A stretch of DNA of 5,071 nucleotides from an uncultured Actinomycetes bacterium (GCA_946481495.1 CAMLNW010000201.1:1-5071), one strand, 5' to 3'; positions 1-4,870 are shown, numbered from the stretch's first letter. Notes: generated by a model from the letters alone, not told the origin. Numbers and translations: made by a program.

Positions 1-1
1 G

Positions 2-667
2 ATCGCGACCGTGCCCGACAACGAGTTGCCACGGATGCGCAACGATAAGATCGACGAGCACTCGCTGGAAGTAATGCGGGAGCGTCGAGAGCTGAACGCC
101 GAGGCGATCCGGCTGGCCGCATACACGGGTCTGCGCTTCGGCGAGCTCCGCGCTCTCCTATGGCGCGATGTGGATTGGTCCGGCGAGAGCCTTCACGTCC
201 GGCGGAACGCGCCAGCGGATGCACCCGTCAAAGCGCCGAAGTCCGGTCGGGGTCGGTCGGTTCCATTGATCGCACCAGCGCTTGCGGCATTGGATCGGAT
301 CTCGAAGGTCGGCTACGACACAGGCCCAGATGATCTCGTGTTGCCGACTCGAACGGGAGGCATGTTGGAGTCCGGACGGGTACGAAAGGCCTTCTATCGA
401 GGCCTTGCCAACGCTGGGCTCGGGCGTTTACGGAAGAAGGACAACCCCATGACCTTCCACGATCTGCGCCACACGTTCGGGACGCTGGCGGTGCGCAAGC
501 TGCCCGTGACCGACGTGCAGGCGTACATGGGGCACGCGGATATCCAGACGACCATGCGCTACGTCCATCATGTGCCAAGGACCGATGCCGCGCGGCGGTT
601 GTCGGAGGCGTTCGACGCGGATCTCGTCGGGCCCGCCGATACGACGTCAGATACCGCTGCTGCCTGA
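2..667 (+). CDS. Tyrosine recombinase/integrase, catalytic domain (5' partial)
   Basis: Site-specific DNA recombinase of the phage integrase (tyrosine recombinase) family, which cuts and rejoins DNA through a covalent 3'-phosphotyrosine to insert or excise an element. The catalytic set is complete. Numbering from the GTG at 11, these are Arg42 in TGLRFGEL, Lys77 in the PKSGRGRSVPL turn, His150 and Arg153 in HDLRHTF, His175 in MGHAD, and nucleophile Tyr184 in TTMRYVHH. The frame stays open to the left edge, and about 220 residues is only the C-terminal half of a usual 350-400 residue integrase. The start is therefore probably upstream, with the arm-binding and core-binding domains missing from view, and the GTG at 11 is unlikely to be the true start. 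The C-terminal tail is short and Ala/Asp/Thr-rich. No attachment site could be identified. The family call is firm; the target site is unknown. Confidence 0.93.
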   Translation: MATVPDNELPRMRNDKIDEHSLEVMRERRELNAEAIRLAAYTGLRFGELRALLWRDVDWSGESLHVRRNAPADAPVKAPKSGRGRSVPLIAPALAALDRISKVGYDTGPDDLVLPTRTGGMLESGRVRKAFYRGLANAGLGRLRKKDNPMTFHDLRHTFGTLAVRKLPVTDVQAYMGHADIQTTMRYVHHVPRTDAARRLSEAFDADLVGPADTTSDTAAA

Positions 668-851
668 GCTGTTCTGACTCCCCGTCCGCCCGGGCGCCGG
701 GATTGCCGTTTCGGCTGTCTCCGCTAAGGGTCGGCGCTTGCGGGTCTTCACGCAAGCCGCTCGCTGCGCTCGGGCTCTCGCCCGTTGGCTCCCCCTGACG
801 GGTGACGTTCCGCCCGCTTCATAGCGCCGGTTCCCGCTTCGTCAACCAACG

Positions 852-884
852 GCCCCGGAGTCTCCGGGGCAAGACGAAAGGGAG
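852..884 (+). promoter_or_regulatory. GC hairpin and ribosome binding site of ssb
   Basis: Positions 852-859 (GCCCCGGA) pair perfectly with 863-870 (TCCGGGGC) across a three-base loop. A purine-rich SD, AAAGGGAG, follows at 877-884, five bases before the ATG. The hairpin could protect the 5' end of the mRNA, act in translation, or be a weak terminator for transcripts from the integrase side. There is no T-tract after it, so a classical intrinsic terminator is less likely. Confidence 0.5.
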
Positions 885-889
885 TCCAG

Positions 890-1267
890 ATGAACAGCGT
901 CAACATCACCGGCCGCCTGACCCGCAAGCCGGAGCTGGTCGAGACCAAGGCCAACATCCAGATCTCGACGCTGCGCGTCGCGATCCCGCGCCGCGGCGAC
1001 AACGGAGCCGTCTTCTGCGACGTCAAGACCTTCGGCAAGCAGGCCGCCGCCTGCGTCAAGCACCTCGATAAGGGCCGCCTGGTCGCGATCGAGGGCCGCC
1101 TCGAGCTCGACCAGTGGGAGTCCAAGGGCCAGAAGCGCTCCCGCCTCTACATCGTCGGCGAGCGCGTCGAGTTCATCGACCGGCCCATTGACGACGAGCC
1201 CGCGCAGACCGCTGGAGAGGAGCCCATGGCTGAGAGCGAGCCGGAGGCCGTCGCTCAGGCCGCGTAA
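890..1267 (+). CDS. ssb: Single-stranded DNA-binding protein (SSB family, short)
   Basis: Binds single-stranded DNA through an OB fold during replication, repair or transfer. The N-terminus MNSVNITGRLTRKPEL is the classic SSB opening, and FCDVKTFGKQAAACVKHLDKGR, GRLELDQW and a closing VEFIDR follow in the expected order, with the OB fold at about residues 3-102. Trp76 is a likely base-stacking residue. At 125 residues it is shorter than chromosomal bacterial SSBs (about 160-180). The tail of about 23 residues is Glu/Ala-rich and ends EAVAQAA, so the usual acidic tip (DDDIPF-like), which recruits replication and repair partners, is absent. This fits an accessory, element-borne SSB rather than the housekeeping copy (inference). 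The ATG is set by the SD at 877-884. The gene is high-GC (about 70% in one 60-base line counted by hand) and convergent with its downstream neighbour. Confidence 0.92.
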   Translation: MNSVNITGRLTRKPELVETKANIQISTLRVAIPRRGDNGAVFCDVKTFGKQAAACVKHLDKGRLVAIEGRLELDQWESKGQKRSRLYIVGERVEFIDRPIDDEPAQTAGEEPMAESEPEAVAQAA

Positions 1268-1309
1268 GAAGTAAGGCCCGCGGCCTCACGGGGTCGCGGG
1301 CCCGACTTC
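1268..1309. terminator. Probable bidirectional terminator hairpin between ssb and the HExxH gene
   Basis: The inner stem pairs 1275-1285 with 1292-1302 (ten Watson-Crick pairs and one G-T). After a two-by-two mismatch, GAAGT at 1268-1272 pairs with ACTTC at 1305-1309. It fills the 45-base gap between the stop of ssb and the stop of the opposing gene, where a shared terminator is expected. No clear T-tract is present on either side, so its efficiency is uncertain. Confidence 0.6.
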
Positions 1310-1312
1310 CGG

Positions 1313-2275
1313 CTACGAGGCTTGAGGTGGGTCCGGAGCATTCAAGATGTCACTCCACTTCACCCAGATCTCGGGATTCAGGACTCCGAAATGCAGGTCG
1401 CCATCCTCCGTATCCGATAACGAGAATCCGATGTGCTTGAGCCACTCTTGGAAACGCTCTCCTACCGGCTTTGAAAGTTCATCCAGTTCATCGAAGGATG
1501 TAGCCGCGTCAGCAGGCGGTAATTGTTGAAGCGCCTGAATCGCCCTCCGCCATGCATCTCCAAGAATGCGCTCGCCACGGGCCGGATCCACATTGACTTC
1601 TCGCTCGGGGACGGCGTCCATTTCAGCCGCGATGTAAGCAGTTGACGTGCATATCGCGTGAAACCCCTCTACGAGAGAATGAGCTATGGCCTCTACATCT
1701 AGATCGCGCTGGTATTGAATTGAAGCAGTGCGGATGCTCTGGTAGAACCTGTCGACGACAATGTGAAAATCGGTCAGGTGGAGGCCTTCCCGAGAGTCCG
1801 GATGCATGCTCCACAGCGCGCGCTCCACGCGATACTCCTCGCAGGCAACTCCAACTATCCCGCTGTATGTGCCTTCCGCTGTACCTCGTGCCTGCTTACG
1901 ACGTAGACGTAAGTCGGACATGGATTCGCCCCGACTTCCTACGACGATGTGTAGAGCCTCGTGCTCGAAGGTGTGTAGGGCTTGGGCCGGCTCGGCCTCG
2001 AAACTAAAGATGCTGGCGTCAACGATGATGTCGATGCTGCCATCGGGCTGCGCAATTGTCTTCGCCACAGCAAACGCGAACTCTCGTTCTTGTTCGTAGG
2101 CCTCTGCATAGTCGGGGTCGTCAACGATCGTCTCCCGTACAGCGTTAGCAAACTCCGTCGTCACCTTGACACGAATATGCTCGTGGTCTGGGACAAGAGC
2201 GGCTAGTCCTGCAACAGCAGCACTGAGTGAGTCGACGTCAAAGTCGTCCTGTGGAAAGCTCAGCGACAAGTCCAT
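1313..2275 (-). CDS. Putative HExxH zinc metallopeptidase-like protein, family not recognised
   Basis: Predicted 320-residue soluble protein with no signal peptide or membrane segment apparent. HEALH at residues 105-109 (in TFEHEALHIVVG) matches the HExxH zinc and catalytic motif of zincins. About 40 residues on, CEEYRVE at 145-151 could supply a glutamate third ligand in the gluzincin manner. Before it are an acidic N-terminus and a DGSIDIIVD segment that looks like a beta strand; the rest looks mainly helical. I do not recognise a named family, so peptidase activity is inferred from the motif alone. The frame stays open upstream to 2545, but the ATG at 2275 is preferred: it has AGAGGAAG just upstream and the residues before it are low-complexity Arg/Pro. 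GC is about 50-55% in two hand-counted 60-base lines, against about 70% in ssb, which points to separate acquisition. It is divergent from the response regulator. Confidence 0.72.
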   Translation of the reverse strand: MDLSLSFPQDDFDVDSLSAAVAGLAALVPDHEHIRVKVTTEFANAVRETIVDDPDYAEAYEQEREFAFAVAKTIAQPDGSIDIIVDASIFSFEAEPAQALHTFEHEALHIVVGSRGESMSDLRLRRKQARGTAEGTYSGIVGVACEEYRVERALWSMHPDSREGLHLTDFHIVVDRFYQSIRTASIQYQRDLDVEAIAHSLVEGFHAICTSTAYIAAEMDAVPEREVNVDPARGERILGDAWRRAIQALQQLPPADAATSFDELDELSKPVGERFQEWLKHIGFSLSDTEDGDLHFGVLNPEIWVKWSDILNAPDPPQAS

Positions 2276-2294
2276 AGTTCTTCCTCTCGGAACT
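2276..2294 (-). promoter_or_regulatory. Ribosome binding site of the HExxH gene, inside a small hairpin
   Basis: Reading the minus strand, AGTTC (2294-2290) pairs with GAACT (2280-2276) directly before the ATG, placing the SD (AGAGGAAG) in the loop. Alternatively TTCC pairs with GGAA around a GAGA (GNRA-type) tetraloop, masking the SD. Both stems are short, so regulation is only a possibility. Confidence 0.35.
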
Positions 2295-2389
2295 CTGACA
2301 CCACGAGCGGCGGAGCCCAGGGACCACCCGGCTTGGACCGCCCGCCTTGATTTTCGCACCCCCTTCGGGCGCGCGGACTGCGGCGGGAC

Positions 2390-2423
2390 GGCCCCGCACC
2401 GGGCGGGGCCCTTCCCGAAGGAG
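2390..2423 (+). promoter_or_regulatory. GC hairpin and ribosome binding site of the response regulator
   Basis: GGCCCCGC (2390-2397) pairs perfectly with GCGGGGCC (2403-2410) around a five-base loop. Right after it CCTT (2410-2413) can pair with AAGG (2418-2421), part of the strong SD AAGGAG at 2418-2423, seven bases before the GTG start. The layout resembles the ssb leader, which also has a GGCCCCG hairpin just 5' of its SD. No convincing -35/-10 pair was found in 2276-2430. Confidence 0.5.
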
Positions 2424-2430
2424 TAGTTCG

Positions 2431-3162
2431 GTGGCGATCCGTTCCCTGGTGTTGGCAGACCAAGACCGCAGATTGCGCGAGCAGTTGGCGCACGAGCTTC
2501 GGGCCGATGGGTATGCGGTGACCTGCGTGCCGGCGGGGTCCGCACTCGCGACAGCGATCAAGCAAGCGCAACCGTGCGCATTGGTGCTCGGCGACTTCGA
2601 CGGGCCAGGTGCGAATGCTCGGCTGATCGAGCGATTGCGGTCGGGGAAGCTGACGGGCGAGCCCGACGTGACGCCTGTATTGGTGCTGACCGTGGACGCG
2701 AGCGAGCTCGCGTTGCTGCGGTGCTTCGAGGCCGGGGCGGACGACTTCCTGGCGAAGTCAGCCAGCTATGTCGAGCTGCGAGCTCGGTTGCGCGCGCTGC
2801 TGTGGCGGTGCGCGGGGGAGCGGGCGCCGAGGCAGGTGCGGGTTGGGGCGTTACTGGTCGACCTTGACGAGCTAAAGGCATGGTGGGCCGGGCAGATGCT
2901 CCAATTGACGGCGGTGGAGTTCAACCTGCTCGCGTTCCTAGCGACCGAGCCCGAGCGGGTCTGGACCCGTGAGGAGCTGCTGCGGGAGGTATGGGGATAC
3001 CAATCGATCGGCAGAACGCGCACCGTTGATGCGCACGCCGGTCGGTTGCGGCGCAAGCTCGTCCAGGCCGGAGCCGAGGACTGGATCGTCAGTCGGCGGG
3101 GTATCGGCTACCGCCTCACCGAGGAGGCCGGATGGCTCGTCGAGCCACCGACCAAGTGCTGA
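2431..3162 (+). CDS. OmpR/PhoB-family response regulator (receiver plus winged helix), orphan
   Basis: Predicted cytoplasmic transcription factor of 243 residues, a normal length for the family. Receiver domain, about residues 3-126: probable phospho-acceptor Asp55 in LVLGDFDGPG, Thr87 in LVLTVDA and Lys109 in GADDFLAKS. Winged-helix DNA-binding domain, about 140-235: TAVEFNLLAFLA, the recognition-helix signature RTRTVDAHAGRLRRKL from 195, and the wing RGIGYRL at 223-229. Two features are unusual. The acidic pocket reads ADQD where VDDE-like is usual, so the second metal-binding acid is Gln11. The normally conserved Pro after the switch Lys is Ser110. Phosphorylation may be weakened or dispensable (inference). 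No histidine kinase gene is present in the window. The GTG start is set by the SD AAGGAG seven bases upstream; the open frame extends to 2347, but that extension is Arg/Pro/Gly-rich and lacks a ribosome site. The gene lies 22 bases before the HicB-like gene. Confidence 0.88.
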   Translation: MAIRSLVLADQDRRLREQLAHELRADGYAVTCVPAGSALATAIKQAQPCALVLGDFDGPGANARLIERLRSGKLTGEPDVTPVLVLTVDASELALLRCFEAGADDFLAKSASYVELRARLRALLWRCAGERAPRQVRVGALLVDLDELKAWWAGQMLQLTAVEFNLLAFLATEPERVWTREELLREVWGYQSIGRTRTVDAHAGRLRRKLVQAGAEDWIVSRRGIGYRLTEEAGWLVEPPTKC

Positions 3163-3184
3163 AGGCCGAGAGTAGGTTGAGTGC

Positions 3185-3403
3185 ATGGACGACCCGCGTG
3201 TGTTCGAAGTAGTGCTGAGCCCGGAAGAGGAGGGTGGATACAGCGTGTTCGTGCCCGAGCTTCGAGGGGTTGCGACCCAAGGCGAGACGCGCGAGGAGGC
3301 GCTCGAAATGGCCAAGGAGGCAATAGAGGGGTATCTCGAATCCCTGGCTGGGGACGATGCCCCGATCACTGTCGAGGTTCGACCGCTCGATCCGTCCGCC
3401 TGA
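3185..3403 (+). CDS. HicB-family antitoxin-like protein, no HicA partner
   Basis: 72-residue protein with the HicB N-terminal fold, a partial RNase H-like domain that in HicAB systems neutralises the mRNA-cleaving HicA toxin. Visible signatures are FEVVLSPEEEGGYSVFVPEL, with GGY at 17-19 and VPELRG at 23-28, then QGETREEALEMAKEAI at 32-47 and a C-terminal VEVRP strand. It lacks the C-terminal HTH or ribbon-helix-helix DNA-binding domain of longer HicB proteins. No HicA-like ORF (about 60 residues, double-stranded-RNA-binding fold) lies on either side, so it is a solitary HicB. It may be co-transcribed with the response regulator 22 bases upstream. It has no good SD; a TAGGTT box at 3173-3178, six bases before the ATG, would allow a leaderless transcript. 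Family call good, role unknown. Confidence 0.85.
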   Translation: MDDPRVFEVVLSPEEEGGYSVFVPELRGVATQGETREEALEMAKEAIEGYLESLAGDDAPITVEVRPLDPSA

Positions 3404-3413
3404 AAGGCGCGAT

Positions 3414-3443
3414 CGGCCAGGCTCCCGGATCAGAACCTGGCCG
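3414..3443. terminator. Probable bidirectional terminator hairpin between the HicB-like gene and higA
   Basis: CGGCCAGG (3414-3421) pairs perfectly with CCTGGCCG (3436-3443) around a 14-base loop. It occupies the 40-base gap between two convergent stop codons and abuts the higA TAG. No T-tract is visible in either direction, so the call rests on position and symmetry. Confidence 0.5.
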
Positions 3444-3752
3444 CTAGCCGGCTGTTAGCTGTACGTCGTCGTCTTCGAAGATCGCTCTGATCTCGAGCTT
3501 GCCGCCAAGTCCCGCGATATAGCGGTCGAGGGTGGAGAGAGTGATATCTCCCTGGCGCTCGATCCGGGACACGTTCTCTTGGCTGACGCCGAGCGCCTCC
3601 GCGAGGTTCTCCTGGCTGAGACTGCGCTGCTTGCGCAGCTCGTTGAGCGCAACCTCGAACTGCAGCAGCCGGCGCTCGGCTGCGACGTCTTTCTCGTCCT
3701 GGTGGGTCTGGATACGCCGGCCACGAATCTTCTGCCAGCTGGTGTTCGCCAT
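3444..3752 (-). CDS. higA: XRE-type HTH antitoxin of a HigBA system
   Basis: Predicted to bind and neutralise the toxin encoded just upstream and to repress the shared promoter. The 102-residue protein has an N-terminal extension (1-30, basic then Glu-rich) and a helix at 31-43. The XRE helix-turn-helix SQENLAEALGVSQENVSRIE spans 46-65, and TLDRYIAGLGGKLEI follows at 74-88 with an acidic tail. This arrangement is typical of HTH antitoxins paired with phage Gp49-like/HigB toxins. The start is the ATG at 3752, preceded on the minus strand by AAGGAG about eight bases upstream. The toxin stop codon is 24 bases upstream, so the two genes form one operon in toxin-first (higBA) order. The palindrome at 4160-4175 is the likely binding site (inference). 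Confidence 0.88.
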   Translation of the reverse strand: MANTSWQKIRGRRIQTHQDEKDVAAERRLLQFEVALNELRKQRSLSQENLAEALGVSQENVSRIERQGDITLSTLDRYIAGLGGKLEIRAIFEDDDVQLTAG

Positions 3753-3776
3753 GGTGCCTTCTCCTTAGCCTGTTGC

Positions 3777-4133
3777 CTATCCCGTCTTGCGGTTGATCTC
3801 TGCCAAGTGCTCGTCGAACAGCCGGTCTGCGATTGGGATGTTGCGCTCGTACCAGCCCTTCCAGTCGTTGCGCTTGTCGCCGCCGACCAACACGATTGCG
3901 TTGCGCTCCGGGTCGAAGGCGAACAGCGCGCGGATGCTCCCGCCGAATGCCCGTAGCTCCTTCATGTTCTTGTGGCGCGATCCCTTGATCGTGTCTACCG
4001 CCGGGCGACCAAGCGCGGGACCTTTCATCTCCAGCAGGTCGAGCGCTCCCGCGACGGCTTTGAACTCGCGGTCGGGGAGAGAGGTGATCCATTGCTCGGC
4101 CTCAGCGGTGAACTCGATTTCGAATGCCCCCAC
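3777..4133 (-). CDS. higB: HigB-type toxin (RelE/ParE superfamily, phage Gp49-like)
   Basis: Predicted ribosome-dependent mRNA endonuclease toxin of the Gp49/HigB branch. The 118 residues match the family length and show its features in order: FEIEFTAEAEQWITSLP at 4-20, GPALGRP at 38-44, DTIKGSRHKNMKELR at 47-61, the core strand IRALFAFDP at 67-75, VLVGGDK at 81-87 and a C-terminal helix rich in Asp/Glu. The GTG at 4133 is chosen over the ATG at 4142 because a perfect TATAAT overlaps that ATG. Transcription would then begin at about 4133-4134, making the GTG a leaderless start. Neither codon has an SD. The longer form would only add three residues. The partner antitoxin follows 24 bases later. 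The family is clear; the start is an inference. Confidence 0.87.
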   Translation of the reverse strand: MGAFEIEFTAEAEQWITSLPDREFKAVAGALDLLEMKGPALGRPAVDTIKGSRHKNMKELRAFGGSIRALFAFDPERNAIVLVGGDKRNDWKGWYERNIPIADRLFDEHLAEINRKTG

Positions 4134-4140
4134 GGCCCTC

Positions 4141-4168
4141 ATTATAACGTACGCATTCTAGAACGCAA
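4141..4168 (-). promoter_or_regulatory. higBA promoter (sigma-70 type)
   Basis: On the minus strand there is a perfect -10 TATAAT at 4146-4141. A -35-like TTGCGT lies at 4168-4163, 16 bases upstream (three of six bases match TTGACA). In this GC-rich sequence the AT-rich hexamer stands out. The predicted transcription start, seven bases after the -10, falls on or next to the GTG at 4133. Confidence 0.72.
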
Positions 4169-4175
4169 ACGTTCT
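4160..4175. promoter_or_regulatory. Operator-like palindrome over the higBA -35
   Basis: AGAACG (4160-4165) and CGTTCT (4170-4175) are perfect inverted arms separated by CAAA. The palindrome covers the -35 region, where a bound dimer would block RNA polymerase. HTH antitoxins commonly autoregulate from such sites, so HigA is the likely ligand (inference). Confidence 0.62.
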
Positions 4176-4228
4176 GTAGCTCTGCCTGTGTAACGGCTCT
4201 GTGACGATCGCGTCCACCTGGCCCGCGA

Positions 4229-4255
4229 CCGGCGATCCGGGTCTAGGATCGCCGG
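4229..4255. repeat. Perfect 10-bp inverted repeat, possible operator or leader hairpin
   Basis: CCGGCGATCC (4229-4238) and GGATCGCCGG (4246-4255) are exact reverse complements around a seven-base loop. A -10-like TAGGAT (4244-4249) lies across the loop and right arm and could start a transcript near 4256 toward the gene at 4402. No -35 match was found. It may be a repressor site, a hairpin in a longer transcript, or a terminator without T-tract. Confidence 0.5.
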
Positions 4256-4270
4256 ACCAATTCAAGTAGT

Positions 4271-4380
4271 GCCCCCCGCACCTGGTTGAAGCAGGCCGGG
4301 GGGCGTGGCGCCCGAGCCGAGACTCGGACACGGCCCGCACGCTAGCGCTGCGATCGCCGCCACGGTCTCGTCTGGGCGCC
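4271..4380 (+). promoter_or_regulatory. Structured 5' leader, candidate cis-regulatory RNA
   Basis: Several helices can form upstream of the gene at 4402. GCCCCCCG (4271-4278) pairs with CGGGGGGC (4297-4304), with CCTG/CAGG (4281-4284 and 4292-4295) stacked inside. CCGAG (4312-4316) pairs with CTCGG (4323-4327). Alternatively GGCGCCC (4307-4313) pairs with GGGCGCC (4374-4380), and CGAGAC (4318-4323) with GTCTCG (4365-4370), giving a long-range two-part stem. The local and long-range pairings exclude one another. I do not recognise a known riboswitch class. GC-rich DNA yields chance helices, so this is a candidate only. Confidence 0.4.
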
Positions 4381-4394
4381 TCCTACCAAGGAGG
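4379..4394 (+). promoter_or_regulatory. SD-masking hairpin at the four-cysteine gene
   Basis: CCTCCT (4379-4384) pairs perfectly with AGGAGG (4389-4394) around ACCA. AAGGAGG at 4388-4394 is a full-consensus SD seven bases before the ATG, so the hairpin hides it and CCTCCT imitates the 16S rRNA tail. Bases 4379-4380 are also needed by the long-range helix 4307-4313/4374-4380, so that helix could weaken the mask. Confidence 0.6.
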
Positions 4395-4401
4395 TACCGA
4401 G

Positions 4402-4725
4402 ATGCCCCTGCTGGATCGCCCGGAGTTTCGGGCTTGGCTTGATCGCCGCAATGAAGAACGCGCTGACGAGTCGGACGGCCCGCCGACGATCTGCGCAGAT
4501 TGCCGTGGCCCCCTGACCCCGGAGGTCGAAAGCGACAGATGCCTGGTCTGTCTGGCCGAGCAGTTCGGCACCGAGACCGCCGAGGCATGGCTCGCCGATG
4601 TGATCGCGGGCTTCGCCCGTGCGGCCGTCACCGATCGCGGCGTGCTGGCTCAGATGCTCGCCGAGCTCGTCGGTCATGCGGCCGAGATCGTTGAGCTCCA
4701 CTCACCGCCGACGGAATCCGTCTAA
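4402..4725 (+). CDS. Small four-cysteine zinc-ribbon-like protein, function unknown
   Basis: 107-residue predicted soluble protein not recognised as any named family. After an Arg/Glu/Asp-rich N-terminal helix (about 6-25), two CxxC pairs (Cys31/Cys34 in ICADCRGPL and Cys47/Cys50 in RCLVCLAEQ) are 12 residues apart, as in a small zinc ribbon. The remainder (about 56-100) looks helical and Ala/Leu/Glu-rich, possibly for dimerisation or partner binding. It could be a small nucleic-acid-binding or adaptor protein, but nothing in the sequence decides this. The start is fixed by the perfect AAGGAGG at 4388-4394. It is transcribed alone: the neighbour to the left is divergent and a strong hairpin follows eight bases after the stop. 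The structured leader suggests translational control. That it is a real gene is well supported by its SD, codon pattern and terminator. Confidence 0.75.
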   Translation: MPLLDRPEFRAWLDRRNEERADESDGPPTICADCRGPLTPEVESDRCLVCLAEQFGTETAEAWLADVIAGFARAAVTDRGVLAQMLAELVGHAAEIVELHSPPTESV

Positions 4726-4733
4726 CCGCTTCT

Positions 4734-4769
4734 CGCGGGCACGAGGTTCCTCCCGCCTCGTGTCCCGCG
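4734..4769 (+). terminator. Strong terminator-like hairpin after the four-cysteine gene
   Basis: CGCGGG (4734-4739) pairs with CCCGCG (4764-4769), and CACGAGG (4740-4746) with CCTCGTG (4756-4762). This gives 13 base pairs with a single bulged T at 4763 and a nine-base loop. It starts eight bases after the stop codon. No T-tract follows, as is common for hairpin terminators in high-GC actinobacteria. Confidence 0.65.
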
Positions 4770-4870
4770 GAAGGCCATCCCGTGGAGCCTTGCTTGCAGT
4801 CATATCTCCAGCGCTCAGACTGAAGCGTGGCGCTTGGGTTTGACGGAGCCGGTCGTATACGCGGCTCGCC

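Noticed and set aside
228..755. 175-codon minus-strand frame opposite the integrase
   Set aside because: Antisense to a complete catalytic domain; Arg/Pro/Ser-rich composition typical of high-GC shadow frames.
771..784. Hairpin CGGGC/GCCCG downstream of the integrase as its terminator
   Set aside because: Only five base pairs, more than 100 bases after the stop codon, and no T-tract; too weak to call in GC-rich DNA.
748..1125. 125-codon minus-strand frame opposite ssb
   Set aside because: Antisense to a clear SSB; no domain and no convincing ribosome site.
2333..2352. TTGGAC and TTGATT as a promoter for the response regulator
   Set aside because: The spacing between them is only eight bases, which does not fit a sigma-70 promoter.
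2347..2430. Upstream extension of the response regulator frame from an ATG at 2347
   Set aside because: No SD, Arg/Pro/Gly-rich residues, and the receiver domain begins right after the GTG at 2431, which has a strong SD.
2276..2545. Upstream 90-codon extension of the HExxH gene frame on the minus strand
   Set aside because: It is Arg/Pro/Gly-rich low-complexity sequence that overlaps the response regulator start and ribosome site, while the ATG at 2275 has its own SD.
3430..4092. 220-codon minus-strand frame across higA and higB
   Set aside because: It is an out-of-frame shadow of two well-supported genes, rich in Arg/Pro/Gly with no recognisable domain.
4271..4331. Possible tRNA or tRNA-like attachment site, because of nested stems and a GGTTGAAG loop
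   Set aside because: No cloverleaf with a 7-bp acceptor stem, anticodon arm and proper T-arm could be drawn.
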